The position numbers and the translations under genes were made by a program. Positions 54,561-64,000 of a DNA stretch of 64,000 nt are shown piece after piece (the first letter of the stretch is position 1; every line of letters starts with the position of its first letter). The DNA comes from Brevundimonas sp. SH203 (GTDB taxonomy: Bacteria; Pseudomonadota; Alphaproteobacteria; Caulobacterales; Caulobacteraceae): the NCBI RefSeq assembly GCF_002157625.1, contig NZ_BDMM01000007.1, positions 1 to 64,000 on the forward strand, written 5' to 3'. A model generated the notes under the pieces. The model had not been told where the DNA came from. It saw only the letters and a list, made by a program, of their open reading frames with translations, and made no database searches.

Positions 54561-55021
54561 CCGATCGTCGCCTCGACCGTGATGGCGGCCCGCACCGAAT
54601 AGGCCATCTCGCAATGGTCGTGGGCCTGGTGGTGCAGGGCGTCGATCTCGGCCTGGTCCGGTTCGCGGCCGCTGAAGCTGGTGAAGGGGCGCAGCGTCAC
54701 CTCGGCCAGATAGCGGCGGCCGTTCTCATCCTTGCCCATCCTGCCGGACGCCTCGTCGGCATAGGTGTCGACGACCAGACCCGCATTGGCGGCGAAGGCC
54801 AGGAACCACAGCATATGACAGCTGGACAGAGAGGCGATCATCGCCTCCTCCGGGTCGACGGCCGAGGCGTCGGACATCGGCAGGGGCACGCTGGATGGCG
54901 CCGACGATCCCGGCACCACGGCCCCGCCGTCGAAGGCCCAGGTGTGGGCGCGGCTGTAACGCTTGTCCAGGAAGGGCTGATCGCCGCGTTCCCAGACGAT
55001 CCTGGCCTCATAGACGCCCAT
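54557..55021 (-). CDS. OsmC-family peroxiredoxin-like protein
   Basis: A 154-residue OsmC/Ohr-fold protein. The conserved cysteines are in SSCHMLWFLAFA (near residue 68) and HDHCEMAYSV (near 136), the pair that reduces organic hydroperoxides. DPEEAMIASLSSCHM is the family signature. Its last four bases overlap the convergent flavoprotein gene, consistent with a shared redox role though read from the other strand. Confidence 0.92.
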   Translation of the reverse strand: MGVYEARIVWERGDQPFLDKRYSRAHTWAFDGGAVVPGSSAPSSVPLPMSDASAVDPEEAMIASLSSCHMLWFLAFAANAGLVVDTYADEASGRMGKDENGRRYLAEVTLRPFTSFSGREPDQAEIDALHHQAHDHCEMAYSVRAAITVEATIG

Positions 55022-55035
55022 GTCGCGCTCCTCCG

Positions 55036-55728
55036 TCAGTCCGCCAGAACCGTATAGGTCATCCGCGCCCGAACCTCGAACCCCAGCGAACCATAAAAGG
55101 CGATGGTCGCCGCGTGGTCGGCGAAGGCGTGCAGGAAGACGGTCTCTCCGCTGGCCAGAATCTCGGCGGCGACCGCGCGCGACAGGGCCGCGGCCAGACC
55201 CCGACCGCGGTGGTCGGGATGGGTGCAGACCCCGCTCAGTTCGGTAAAGCCGTCCACCCGCAGGCGCCGCCCGGCCATGGCGATCAGCTGCCCGTCCTGT
55301 TTCACCCCGATGAATGGCCCCAGTTTGCGGGTCGCCGACCGGAAGGGACCGGGCCGGGTCAGGGTCGCCAGCGCCAGCATGGCCGGCGCATCGGCCTCGG
55401 TCAGGGTCTCATAGCTTATCGACGGCCCGCCCGCCGTCAGGGCGCTCGCGGTCATCTGCACCAGAGGAATACGGCCGACGACACCGATCCCGTCCGGCAG
55501 GACGTCGGCGATGGGGCTGCCTTCGACCTCGATCAGACCTGCGCCGGGATGTGTTCGGGCGAGGTCGCCCAGCGCCGCGAGACTGTCGGGCGAACCGTCG
55601 GCGCAGGCCATGAAGACCCCGACCTCGGGGTCGATGCGAACCGCCCGGGGGCTGGAGTCCGGCGTTGCGAACGATGACAGTCGGGTGGTCAGCGCGTTCC
55701 AGACGGCGCGGTCGAGAGGATGGTTCAT
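55036..55728 (-). CDS. GNAT-family acetyltransferase (FR47-like)
   Basis: A 230-residue protein with a diverged N-terminal half and a C-terminal GNAT domain. LSGVCTHPDHRGRGLAAALSRAV is the acetyl-CoA loop (RGRGLA), and FLHAFADHAATIAFYGSLGFEVRA the family end. FR47-type members are often encoded alone; substrate unknown. It sits 14 bases upstream of the OsmC gene, so they may share a transcript. Confidence 0.87.
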   Translation of the reverse strand: MNHPLDRAVWNALTTRLSSFATPDSSPRAVRIDPEVGVFMACADGSPDSLAALGDLARTHPGAGLIEVEGSPIADVLPDGIGVVGRIPLVQMTASALTAGGPSISYETLTEADAPAMLALATLTRPGPFRSATRKLGPFIGVKQDGQLIAMAGRRLRVDGFTELSGVCTHPDHRGRGLAAALSRAVAAEILASGETVFLHAFADHAATIAFYGSLGFEVRARMTYTVLAD

Positions 55729-55803
55729 GCGCGCTGATCTAGGCGTTCACAGCGCCGGGCGGAACGGTCCGCCTGGACGCCGCGTCCGAAAATCGCCAGC
55801 GAT

Positions 55804-56853
55804 TCAGGGGCGCCAGAAGCCGACGATCTTCTTGACCTCGTCGACCACCGGATCGGCGACCTCGGCGGCGCGACGGGCGCCGTCCGCCAGCACGCGGTCG
55901 ATCTCGGCCGGGTCATCCAGCAGGCGTCGCATTTCCGCCGTGACGGGCGCCAGGGACGACACCGCCAGATCGGCCAGCGCCGGCTTGAAGGCGCCGAAGC
56001 CCTGGCCGCCGAACTCGGCGATGACCTGTTCGCGCGTCTGGCCCGACAGGGCGGCGTAGATGGCGACCAGGTTCCGGGCCTCCGCGCGGTCGTTCAGGCC
56101 GTCCAGGGTTTCCGGCAGCGGCTCGGGATCGGTCTTGGCCTTCCTGATCTTGGACGCGATGGTGTCCGCGTCGTCGGTCAGGTTGATGCGGCTGTTGTCC
56201 GACGGATCGGACTTGGACATCTTGGCCGCCCCGTCGCGCAGGGACATGACGCGCGTCGCCGGGCCCTGGATGACGGGCTCGGGCACGGGGAAGAAGCCGG
56301 GAACGCCGAAGTCGTTGTTGAACTTGGCGGCGATGTCGCGGGTCAGCTCCAGATGCTGTTTCTGGTCCTCGCCGACCGGAACCTCGGTCGCCTTGTAGAG
56401 CAGGATGTCCGCCGCCTGCAGCACCGGATAGGTGTAGAGGCCGACCGAGGCCCTTTCCTTATGCTTGCCCGACTTCTCCTTGAACTGGGTCATCCGGTCC
56501 AGCCAGCCGAGGCGGGCGACGCAGTTGAAGACCCAGGCCAGTTCGGCGTGGGCGCGCACCGACGACTGGGGGAAGATGATCGATTTCGCCGGATCGAGCC
56601 CGGAGGCCAGATAGGCGGCGGCGATCTCGCGCGTCTGGGCGGCCAGCTTGGCCGGGTCCTGCCACACGGTGATGGCGTGCATGTCGGCGACGAAGACGAA
56701 GACAGGCGCGCCCTGGTCCTGAAGCTCGACGAAACGCTTCAGCGCGCCGAGGTAGTTGCCCAGGTGCAGGGCGCCGGAGGCCTGGATGCCGGACAGGATG
56801 CGGCGCGGGCCGTCATAGGCCGGAGCGGCGGTCGGCGGGGTTTGATCGGTCAT
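55804..56853 (-). CDS. trpS: Tryptophanyl-tRNA synthetase
   Basis: A 349-residue class Ic synthetase. [18 protein letters not shown] includes the HIGH equivalent, [16 protein letters not shown] is the ATP-site segment, and the KMSKS loop is AAKMSKSDP. Length is usual. It lies 125 bases after murJ, an order I associate with Caulobacterales. Confidence 0.97.
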   Translation of the reverse strand: MTDQTPPTAAPAYDGPRRILSGIQASGALHLGNYLGALKRFVELQDQGAPVFVFVADMHAITVWQDPAKLAAQTREIAAAYLASGLDPAKSIIFPQSSVRAHAELAWVFNCVARLGWLDRMTQFKEKSGKHKERASVGLYTYPVLQAADILLYKATEVPVGEDQKQHLELTRDIAAKFNNDFGVPGFFPVPEPVIQGPATRVMSLRDGAAKMSKSDPSDNSRINLTDDADTIASKIRKAKTDPEPLPETLDGLNDRAEARNLVAIYAALSGQTREQVIAEFGGQGFGAFKPALADLAVSSLAPVTAEMRRLLDDPAEIDRVLADGARRAAEVADPVVDEVKKIVGFWRP

Positions 56854-56978
56854 GAAATCGGGTCTCGAAAGGTCGAAAGGCAGGCGTGGCGACGGGTGCG
56901 GCGGTTCAGCCGCGCCATCGCCGGTCGGAAGTCGGGCCCGAGATCGTCATGGCCTCGCGCTTATCGGTTCTCCGCCGG

Positions 56979-58574
56979 TCAGTCCAGACCGGACGCCATG
57001 CCGCCGCCGGGCTCGCGACGAAGGGTCGCCTTCAGCTCCGACAGGGTGACGGCGCGGAAGGCCATCAGGCAGGCGCCGTAAAGCCCGGCCCCCGCGCCGC
57101 ACACCGCCAGCACCGCGATCTCCTTGGCCAGGAAGATGCGGCTGAGCTGCGGATAGAAGACGCCGGCGGCGAACAGCAGGGCGGCCATCATGGCGCTGGC
57201 GGCGACGACGCGGGCGAAGCGCGACAGGAAGGCGGGCGACGGCCGCCAGCTGTTCTCGCGGATCAGCACCCCGCCCAAGAGGCCGACGTTGATCCAGGCC
57301 GAGGTGCTGGTGGCGATGGCCAGGCCCAGCACGCCGTCCCAACCCTGCGCGCGAAACCAGAAGAACAGGGCCGACCCCAGAACGACGGTCACGATCACGC
57401 TGGCGACGGCGAAGATCATCGGCCGCCGCGTATCCTGGCGCGCGAAGAAGGGCGGGGTCAGCACCTTGGCCAGGACGAAGGCCGGCACGCCCCAGGCGAA
57501 CTGGCGCAATACGTCGGCGGTGCGGCTGGCGTCGGCCGAGGTGAAGGCCCCGCGCGTCACCGTCGCGTCGATGATGAAGAAGGGAATGACGAACAGGGCC
57601 ACCGCCGCCGGCAGGGTGAAGGCCATGGCCAGGTTGATCCCGTCGTCCAGCGTCTTCTGCCCGCCTTCATGGTCGCCGGAAACGAAGGCCTTGGTCAGGC
57701 GCGGCACCAAAGCCAGGCCGATGGCCACCCCGACCAGACCCAGCGGCAGCTGGTACAGACGGTCGGCGTTATACAGCACCGAGCGCGCGCCCTCGTCCGA
57801 GCCGGTCAGGAACTGCGACACCAGAGAGTTGATCTGAAGCGCCCCGCCGGCCAGGGCGCCCGGTACGGCCAGGGCCAGGGTGTGGCGCACATTGGGCGTG
57901 ATCCGGGGCAGGCCGATCTTCAGCCGCACGCCCAGCCGCCGCACGCCCCACCACAACAAGCCCGCCTGGATCAGGCCGGAAATCGTCACCGCCGCCGTCA
58001 CCATCATCAGCACCGTCTCCTGCGGAATCGGCAGGACCAGCGGCGGCATCAGGGCGGCCAGGGTGCAGAGGTTCAGGAACACCGGCACGGCGGCGGACAG
58101 GGCGAACCGGCCGCCGGTGTTCAGCACGCCGGACAGCAGCGAGGCCACGGTCATGCAGGCCAGATAGGGCATGGCCAGCTGGGTCGCCGTCACCGCCGCG
58201 CGCAGCACCTCGGGCTGGCCCTGATAGGCGGACAGCAGCCATGGCATGATCCACGGCATGATCACCTGAAGCAGGATGCAGAAGCCCGCGACCACCGCCA
58301 GCATGAAGCTGAGCGCCTCGGACGCCGTCACCGCCGCCGCGTCCTCACCCTCACGCGCGCGCACCCCGCCATAAACCGGCACAAACGCCTGAGCGAAGGC
58401 GCCCTCGGCGAACAGACGCCGGAACATATTGGGCAGCATCAACGCCGTGGTGAAGGCGTCCATCATCGGCCCCTGGCCGAACCGCGCCGCCAGCGCCATG
58501 TCGCGCACGAAGCCGAGAATTCGGCTGCCCAGCGTCAGGCTGGACTGGACCAGGGTGTTGCGGGCGAGGCTCAT
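56979..58574 (-). CDS. murJ: Lipid II flippase MurJ
   Basis: A 531-residue membrane protein with about 14 helices that flips lipid II to the periplasm. The N-terminus SSLTLGSRILGFVRDMALAARFG has the conserved Arg; DAFTTALMLPNMFRRLFAEGAFAQAFVP is the family signature. It is 36 bases downstream of glnD in the same direction. Confidence 0.95.
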   Translation of the reverse strand: MSLARNTLVQSSLTLGSRILGFVRDMALAARFGQGPMMDAFTTALMLPNMFRRLFAEGAFAQAFVPVYGGVRAREGEDAAAVTASEALSFMLAVVAGFCILLQVIMPWIMPWLLSAYQGQPEVLRAAVTATQLAMPYLACMTVASLLSGVLNTGGRFALSAAVPVFLNLCTLAALMPPLVLPIPQETVLMMVTAAVTISGLIQAGLLWWGVRRLGVRLKIGLPRITPNVRHTLALAVPGALAGGALQINSLVSQFLTGSDEGARSVLYNADRLYQLPLGLVGVAIGLALVPRLTKAFVSGDHEGGQKTLDDGINLAMAFTLPAAVALFVIPFFIIDATVTRGAFTSADASRTADVLRQFAWGVPAFVLAKVLTPPFFARQDTRRPMIFAVASVIVTVVLGSALFFWFRAQGWDGVLGLAIATSTSAWINVGLLGGVLIRENSWRPSPAFLSRFARVVAASAMMAALLFAAGVFYPQLSRIFLAKEIAVLAVCGAGAGLYGACLMAFRAVTLSELKATLRREPGGGMASGLD

Positions 58575-58610
58575 GCGGACATTCGACAGAGAGCGGAAGA
58601 TCGATTTCGC

Positions 58611-61310
58611 TTAGCGCGCTTGCTCGCCCGGCGATACGGGCTTGCGCGCCCGCCGGCCCAGTTCGGACACGTCACGGGCGCTGGCCCGGGCCGAGCGCAC
58701 CTTGCGACCCGCCGGCGCGGGCGCGCGGCTGTCCAGCACGGCCTCCAGCGCCGTGCGCAGCTCGGCGATCCGCTGTTCGGACGTCAGTTTCCGTCCCTTG
58801 CGGTCCACGACATAGAAGCTGTCCACCGCCCGCTCGCCATAGCTGGCCACATGGGCCGAGCGGATGCCGAGGCCCTCGTCGTTGAACACGCGCGACAGGT
58901 CGGCCAACAGGCCGGGTCGGTCGGCGCACGACACCTCGATCACCGTGGCCGCCTCGCTGGCGTGGTGGTCGACCATGACCACGGGCCGGACCTCGAAGGC
59001 GGCCTTTCGGGCGTTTCCGGCGGGCTGGGGCGCCTGGCCGATCCGGCCTTCCCCGCGCGCGGCCTTCTCCAGCGCCTCGACCAGGGTCTTCAGCCGACGC
59101 GGCTCGGCCTGACCATAGGGGGCGCCCGCCCCGTCCTGAACGCGGAAGACGTCCAGCACCACTCCGTCCTCGGTCGCCACCCGCGCATCGGTGACGTCGG
59201 CGCCCAGGGCCGCCATGGTCTGGGCCAGGTCGGCGAAAAGGCCGGGCCGGTCGGCGGCGGCGATGGAGATTTCGGTGGTCTGGACCGCCAGTCCCTGAAC
59301 CGGCGCCGTCGGGGACGCCTGCGCCGCCGCCCCGGTTTCGCGCGCGCGCCGGACCAGGGCCGGATGGGCCGCCAACGGGTCTTCGCGTGCCACGTCCTCA
59401 CCCCGGAACAGGGCGGCGACCTGATTGTAGAGGGTCCGCATCAGCTGACCCTTCCAGCCGTTCCACACGCCCGGCCCCACGGCCCGGATGTCGGCGACGG
59501 TCAGGACCAGCAGCATCCGCAGCCGCTCGGGATCGCCGACCAGTTCGGCGAAGGCGCGAATGGTCGCCGGGTCCGACAAATCTCGCTTCTGGGCGTAATC
59601 GCTGAGCGTCAGATGGCTGCGCACCAGCCAGACGACCAGTTCGATCCGGCGCGGATCGACGCCCAGCCGTTCGCAGGCCCGGCGCGCGGCGATGGCCCCG
59701 TCCTCCAGCTGCCCCCGCTCGCCACCCTTGCCTACGTCGTGCAACAGCATCCCCAGCATCAGGGCCTCCATGTCCGAGATCAGCTGCACGATCTCGGTGG
59801 CCAGCGGGTGGTCGTCTTTCAGCTTGCCGCGCGCGATGTCGTTGATGACGCCGATGGCCTGCAGCGTATGCTCGTCCACCGTATAGGCGTGGTACATGTT
59901 GAACTGGGTCTGGCCGACGATCCGGCCCCATTCGGGCAGGAACCGTCCCAGCAACCCCGTCTCGTTCATGATGGTCAGCACGCGATAGGGCCGCTGCCCG
60001 TGGGCCAGCACGTCCAGAAAGGCGCGCGTCGCCGCCGGATCGCGCCTCAGCCGGGGCGTCACCAGCGACAGCGACCGCGTCACCGCCGAAAAGGCGTCGG
60101 GGTGCAGGTCCAGATCCTGTTTGTCGGCGGCGACGAACAGGGTCAGCAGCTTGACCGGATCGGCGGCGAACACCTCCGGCCCCTCGACCGACAGCCGCCC
60201 CTGGTCGATCCAGAATCCGTCGATGTCCAGCTTGCGCCGCGCCGGGCGGAACGGGGTCATCAGGCGCGACAGCCCCTGCGCCGTCTTCTGATGCCGCGCC
60301 TCCAGCTTGGCCGACATGGCGCGGGTCAGGGCGCCGACGTCGCGCGCCACCAGGAAGTAGCGCCGCATGAACCGCTCCACCGCCGGTTCGTCGCCCCGCC
60401 CGCGCCAGCCCATGCGCCGCGCCACCTCGGGCTGCATGTCGAAGGTCAGCTTCTCCTCGGCCCGCCCCGCGATCAGGTGCAGATGGATGCGCACCCGCCA
60501 CAGGAAGTCGAAGGCCTCGTCCGAGGTGCGCCGTTCGCGCGGGGTGAACAGCTCGTCCATCACCGTCGCGCCCAGCCGGCTTTCCGGGGCCAGGGACCGG
60601 GCGATCCAGTACAGGGTGTTCAGGTCGCGCAGCCCTCCCTTGCCGTCCTTGACGTTGGGTTCGACCTTGTAGCGGGTCGAACCGGCCTTCTCGTGCCGCA
60701 CGGCCCGTTCTTCCAGCTTGGCGGCGATGAAGGGGCGCGGGTCGGACTTGGACACCATGTCGCGAAACCGGCCGATCATCAGTTCGGCCAGGCGCTGATC
60801 GCCGGCCAGCGGTCGCGCCTCCAACAACGTGGTCCGCACCGTCATGTCGGTGCGCGACAGGCTGAGACATTCCTCGACCGAGCGCACCGACGGCCCGACC
60901 TTCGCCCCCAGGTCCCACAGGACGTAGAGGACGAATTCGATCACGCTCTCGCCGCGCGGCGTCGCCTTGGCGGGGCGCAGGAACAGCAGGTCCAGGTCCG
61001 AGAAGGGCGCCAGGACGCCCCGCCCATAGCCGCCCACCGCCACCAGCGACAGCCGTTCGCTCTCGACCGGCGAAACAGGAAACAGGGTCTCGGTCGCCAC
61101 CCGCCACAGGGCCGTCAGCATGTCGTCGGCGGCCGCGGCGTACAGGCGGGCGACCTCGCGCCCCTTCGACCCGGCGTCCAGCTTGCGCTCGGCGCGGGTG
61201 CGGGCGGCCTCATAGGCTTCGCGCAGAACGAAAGAGACCGCCGCGCGCGGATCGTGCGCGGCGGCGGCCTCGTCTAGTCGGTCGTCCAGGCTGGGCGAAG
61301 CGGGGGTCAT
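58611..61310 (-). CDS. glnD: PII uridylyltransferase / uridylyl-removing enzyme
   Basis: An 899-residue glutamine sensor that uridylylates and deuridylylates PII. The nucleotidyltransferase domain has VGGYGRGVLAPFSDLDLLFL near residue 92, the HD domain GMLLHDVGKGGERGQ near 516, and two ACT domains at the end (TEISIAAADRPGLFADL; TVIEVSCADRPGLLADL). The C-terminal extension is basic. It is followed by murJ. Confidence 0.96.
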   Translation of the reverse strand: MTPASPSLDDRLDEAAAAHDPRAAVSFVLREAYEAARTRAERKLDAGSKGREVARLYAAAADDMLTALWRVATETLFPVSPVESERLSLVAVGGYGRGVLAPFSDLDLLFLRPAKATPRGESVIEFVLYVLWDLGAKVGPSVRSVEECLSLSRTDMTVRTTLLEARPLAGDQRLAELMIGRFRDMVSKSDPRPFIAAKLEERAVRHEKAGSTRYKVEPNVKDGKGGLRDLNTLYWIARSLAPESRLGATVMDELFTPRERRTSDEAFDFLWRVRIHLHLIAGRAEEKLTFDMQPEVARRMGWRGRGDEPAVERFMRRYFLVARDVGALTRAMSAKLEARHQKTAQGLSRLMTPFRPARRKLDIDGFWIDQGRLSVEGPEVFAADPVKLLTLFVAADKQDLDLHPDAFSAVTRSLSLVTPRLRRDPAATRAFLDVLAHGQRPYRVLTIMNETGLLGRFLPEWGRIVGQTQFNMYHAYTVDEHTLQAIGVINDIARGKLKDDHPLATEIVQLISDMEALMLGMLLHDVGKGGERGQLEDGAIAARRACERLGVDPRRIELVVWLVRSHLTLSDYAQKRDLSDPATIRAFAELVGDPERLRMLLVLTVADIRAVGPGVWNGWKGQLMRTLYNQVAALFRGEDVAREDPLAAHPALVRRARETGAAAQASPTAPVQGLAVQTTEISIAAADRPGLFADLAQTMAALGADVTDARVATEDGVVLDVFRVQDGAGAPYGQAEPRRLKTLVEALEKAARGEGRIGQAPQPAGNARKAAFEVRPVVMVDHHASEAATVIEVSCADRPGLLADLSRVFNDEGLGIRSAHVASYGERAVDSFYVVDRKGRKLTSEQRIAELRTALEAVLDSRAPAPAGRKVRSARASARDVSELGRRARKPVSPGEQAR

Positions 61311-61353
61311 GTCGCCGGTATAGGCCTCAAACCCTCGTCGCGTCAGTCGGCGA

Positions 61354-63186
61354 TTATTCCGGGCGGACGCGCTTCTTGCGGAACGAGGGGTTCAGCACCT
61401 GCTTGCGCAGACGGATGGACTTGGGCGTGACCTCGACCAGCTCGTCGTCGTCGATATAGGCGATGGCCTGTTCCAGCGACATCTGGCGCGGCGGGGTCAG
61501 GCGAACGGCCTCGTCCTTGCCGGCGGCGCGGACGTTGGTCAGCTGCTTGCCCTTGATCGGGTTGACGTCCAGGTCGTCCCAGCGGGCGTTCTCGCCGATG
61601 ATCATGCCCTGATAGGTCTTTTCCCCGGCGCCGACGAACATGACGCCGCGATCTTCCAGGTTCCACAGGGCGAAGGCCGCCGTGTCGCCGTCCGAGTTCG
61701 AGATCAGCACGCCCTTCAGACGGCCGGCGATGGCGCCCTTGTGCGGCTCATAGTGGCTGAACACGCGGTTCAGCACGCCCGAACCGCGCGTATCGGTCAG
61801 GAACTCGCCCCGATAGCCGATCAGGGCGCGCGACGGCGCCTTCAGGCTGATGCGGGTCTTGCCGGCGCCCGACGGGCCCATGTCGGCCAGCTCGGCCTTG
61901 CGGGCCGACAGCTTTTCGATGACCACGCCGGTGAACTCGTCGTCCACGTCGATCATGACGTCTTCGATCGGCTCCAGCTTCTCGCCGTTCTCGCCTTCCT
62001 TGAACACGACGCGCGGACGCGAGATCGAAACCTCGAAGCCTTCGCGACGCATGTTCTCGATCAGAACGCCCAGCTGCAGTTCGCCGCGGCCAGCGACCTC
62101 ATAGGCGTCGCCGCCTTCGGTCGTGGTCACGCGAATGGCGACGTTGGCCTCGGCTTCCTTCAGCAGGCGGTCGCGGATGACGCGCGACTGGACCTTGTCG
62201 CCTTCACGGCCGGCCAGGGGGCTGTCGTTGACCGAGACGGTCATGGAGATGGTCGGCGGATCGATCGGCTGGGCGTCCAGCGGCTCGGTCACTTCCATGG
62301 CGCACAGGGTGTCGGCGACGGTCGCCTTGGACATGCCGGCGATGGCGACGATGTCGCCCGCTTCCGAACCCTCGTCCAGCGGCTGGCGCTTCAGGCCGCG
62401 GAAGGCCAGCACCTTGGTGATGCGGCCGCGTTCGATTTCCTTGCCTTCGCGGTCCAGGGCATGGATCGCCATGCCGGGAACGGCCTTGCCGCTCTCGATC
62501 CGGCCGGTCAGCAGGCGGCCCAGGAACGGGTCGCTTTCGATCAGCACGTCCAGCATGCGGAACGGCTTGTCCTTGTTGGCCTGGACGGCGGGCGGCGGCA
62601 CGTGGTCGACGATCAGGTCGAACAGCGGGGCCAGGTTGTCGTTGGGCTGGTTCAGGTCCAGCGTCGCCCAGCCGTTGCGGCCCGAGGCGTAGATGTGCGG
62701 GAAGTCCAGCTGCTCGTCCGTCGCGCCGATGGCGGCGAACAGGTCGAAGGTCTCGTTGTGGACGCGGTCCGGGTCGGCGTGGGCGCGGTCGACCTTGTTG
62801 ATGCACAGGATCGGGCGCAGGCCCATCTTCAGCGCCTTGGTCAGCACGAACTTGGTCTGGGGCATGACGCCCTCTTCGGCGTCGACCAGGATGACGCAGC
62901 CGTCCACCATGCCCAGGATGCGCTCGACCTCGCCGCCGAAGTCGGCGTGGCCGGGGGTGTCGATGATGTTGATGCGCGTCTCGCCCGCCTTGCCGTTCCA
63001 CAGCACCGAGGTGCATTTGGCCAGGATGGTGATGCCGCGTTCCTTCTCCTGATCGTTGGAGTCCATGGCGCGCTCGGTCGTCGCCTCATTGGCTCGGAAC
63101 ACGCCGGACTGGGCCAGAAGTTGGTCCACCAGGGTGGTCTTGCCATGGTCGACGTGGGCGATGATGGCGACGTTGCGCAGGTTCAT
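61354..63186 (-). CDS. typA: Translational GTPase TypA/BipA
   Basis: A 610-residue ribosome-binding GTPase. G1 AHVDHGKTT near 10-18, switch [22 protein letters not shown]; then the EF-G-like domains and the BipA-specific C-terminal domain (PNPSFRKKR near the end). ATG at 63186 is the family start ([14 protein letters not shown]). It acts in ribosome assembly and cold or stress growth. Divergent from the UrcA-like gene. Confidence 0.97.
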   Translation of the reverse strand: MNLRNVAIIAHVDHGKTTLVDQLLAQSGVFRANEATTERAMDSNDQEKERGITILAKCTSVLWNGKAGETRINIIDTPGHADFGGEVERILGMVDGCVILVDAEEGVMPQTKFVLTKALKMGLRPILCINKVDRAHADPDRVHNETFDLFAAIGATDEQLDFPHIYASGRNGWATLDLNQPNDNLAPLFDLIVDHVPPPAVQANKDKPFRMLDVLIESDPFLGRLLTGRIESGKAVPGMAIHALDREGKEIERGRITKVLAFRGLKRQPLDEGSEAGDIVAIAGMSKATVADTLCAMEVTEPLDAQPIDPPTISMTVSVNDSPLAGREGDKVQSRVIRDRLLKEAEANVAIRVTTTEGGDAYEVAGRGELQLGVLIENMRREGFEVSISRPRVVFKEGENGEKLEPIEDVMIDVDDEFTGVVIEKLSARKAELADMGPSGAGKTRISLKAPSRALIGYRGEFLTDTRGSGVLNRVFSHYEPHKGAIAGRLKGVLISNSDGDTAAFALWNLEDRGVMFVGAGEKTYQGMIIGENARWDDLDVNPIKGKQLTNVRAAGKDEAVRLTPPRQMSLEQAIAYIDDDELVEVTPKSIRLRKQVLNPSFRKKRVRPE

Positions 63187-63433
63187 GAAGGGCTCGGCCG
63201 GACTGTGTTCGGTCGCGGAGAATCCGCGCCGCTGCAAGGGATGCAGGCATTGGGGGGAGAAAGTTTCGCGGGCCTCATACAGGCATGTGGACAGAAACAC
63301 CAGAGCGGGCGTCGGCGGCGATGATCGCGCCTTACCGATATTTCATCCGCCCCGCCGCATCCGAAGCCGTCGAACGGCTCCTCTTTCGAGCAACGGCCTG
63401 ACCCCAGGGCCTGTCCTCGGATTGGAGAAGACG

Positions 63434-63739
63434 ATGAGTTTGATGTTCGCCGCCGCCCTCGCCGGCGCCTTGTTCGCCGGCGAGGCCCCGGACATGCATG
63501 TCGATGCGCGGGGCCTGAACATGGCCCGGCCGGGAGAGGCCCTGATCCTGGCCGGACGGATTCGGGTCGCCAGTCGCGACTGGTGCGCGCTCCATCGCGC
63601 CGTCCTGACGCCCGACAGCCTCGGCGATCCTCGCGTCTGCGAGCGCGAGATGCGACGCCGGGCCTATGTCGCCCTGCCCCGGCCTCAACGTGGCGATTTC
63701 GTGCGGGCGGGCGGCCAGACTGCGCTCAATCGCCCCTAG
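63434..63739 (+). CDS. UrcA-family secreted protein
   Basis: A 101-residue exported protein: short signal peptide ([17 protein letters not shown]), then a UrcA-like body, [28 protein letters not shown] and [17 protein letters not shown], with the two cysteines that form the family disulfide. GGAGAAG precedes ATG 63434. Function unknown. Its stop overlaps the convergent GNAT gene by four bases. Confidence 0.75.
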   Translation: MSLMFAAALAGALFAGEAPDMHVDARGLNMARPGEALILAGRIRVASRDWCALHRAVLTPDSLGDPRVCEREMRRRAYVALPRPQRGDFVRAGGQTALNRP

Positions 63740-64000
63740 AGCGCCCGCAGCATATAGCGGGCGTCGGGGCCGTAGCTGGCCAGTTTGGCCGCCATGGCCT
63801 CGGCCGGCTGTTCGACGAAGCCGTGGCGCGACCAGAAGCCGACCGCGTCGTTGACCGCGACCAGGGCGATGGCGGGCCAGTCGTCCTCGACGGCCTGTGC
63901 GGCCAGCCGCTCCACGATCGCGCCGGTCACGCCCCCGCCCCGCGCCTCGGGATGCAGGGCCAGGTCGTGCAGATAGATCAGGGTCGCCTCGGCCGGCAGT
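63736..64000 (-). CDS. GNAT-family acetyltransferase, C-terminal part (cut by window edge)
   Basis: The last 88 residues of a GNAT protein; the 5' part lies beyond the window. Visible are [27 protein letters not shown] (acetyl-CoA loop, with RGGGVT) and [20 protein letters not shown] (the family's last strand and helix). The start cannot be given. Confidence 0.85.
   Translation of the reverse strand, partial: LPAEATLIYLHDLALHPEARGGGVTGAIVERLAAQAVEDDWPAIALVAVNDAVGFWSRHGFVEQPAEAMAAKLASYGPDARYMLRAL

Noticed and set aside
56886-61277. Very long plus-strand open frame (1463 codons)
   Set aside because: It is the antisense shadow of murJ and glnD in GC-rich DNA; it has no ribosome site, no recognisable domain and Gln/Arg/His-rich low-complexity content.
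63321-63401. 26-codon ORF upstream of the UrcA-like gene
   Set aside because: Starts ATG but has no convincing ribosome site or terminal features; could be a leader peptide, yet nothing supports it.

Overview
The window is the replication-origin region of a GC-rich alphaproteobacterial chromosome of the order Caulobacterales, most likely Brevundimonas or a close relative. The evidence is gene order and content. On the left, cenR, yggS, an NtrZ-like gene, leuS, lptE, holA, parB, parA, rsmG, mnmG, mnmE, rho, hemJ, hemH and hemE lead up to an AT-rich non-coding gap. On the right, ppsR, maf, aroE, coaE and dnaQ leave it. As I recall, Caulobacter crescentus carries the same hemE / ppsR (CC_0001) junction at its origin, Cori. 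The gap here (41318-41764) holds CtrA-type TTAA-N7-TTAA boxes, a near-consensus DnaA box, GANTC methylation sites and an A+T-rich block. Four parS palindromes lie 4.5-9 kb to its left. I saw no tRNA, rRNA, CRISPR array, prophage or insertion sequence.

Layout. 0.3-3.8 kb: etfBA electron-transfer flavoprotein operon, a DUF167 gene, a cobalamin adenosyltransferase and a HIG1-type membrane protein. 4-8.5 kb: TonB-dependent receptor with a candidate iron operator, an unknown conserved gene and a lone HsdR_N-type nuclease-like gene. 8.5-16 kb: polA, a lipoprotein, glyoxalase I, a zinc-finger protein, a small membrane protein behind a promoter flanked by two dyads, an ABC ATPase, an alpha/beta hydrolase, a GmhB-like phosphatase and an AGE-family sugar epimerase. 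17-19.5 kb: WbpE-like aminotransferase and Gfo/Idh/MocA dehydrogenase, suggesting nucleotide-sugar synthesis. 20-23 kb: a candidate small RNA, xth, and a divergent MocR regulator / YczE membrane protein pair. 23-41 kb: the conserved left flank of the origin. 41.8-45.4 kb: the conserved right flank. 45.5-49.5 kb: dapB-dnaJ-dnaK on the opposite strand. 50-55.7 kb: accessory redox and iron genes (AlkB, NfeF/NfeR-like pair, Rrf2 regulator with a thioredoxin-reductase-like flavoprotein, OsmC). 55.8-63.2 kb: trpS, murJ, glnD, typA. The right edge cuts a GNAT gene.

How it works together. Genes immediately on both sides of the origin point away from it, so they are read with the replication fork. ParA, ParB and the parS cluster would segregate the origin, and CtrA boxes inside the origin tie initiation to the cell cycle. 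Heme synthesis (hemE, hemH, hemJ) and tRNA-wobble modification (mnmE, mnmG) sit in the same left-flank block. Most intergenic gaps are short, and many start and stop codons overlap by 1-4 bases, so much of the window is organised as tight operons.

Most notable points: the origin with its parS cluster; the absence of dnaA, secB and rpsT between dnaQ and dnaKJ; dnaKJ facing the fork; a candidate three-hairpin small RNA with CCTCC loops at 20138-20243; an intergenic repeat that supplies the ribosome-binding site of holA; overlapping divergent start codons of yggS and a thiE-like gene; and clear palindromic operators for the MocR/YczE and NfeR/NfeF systems.
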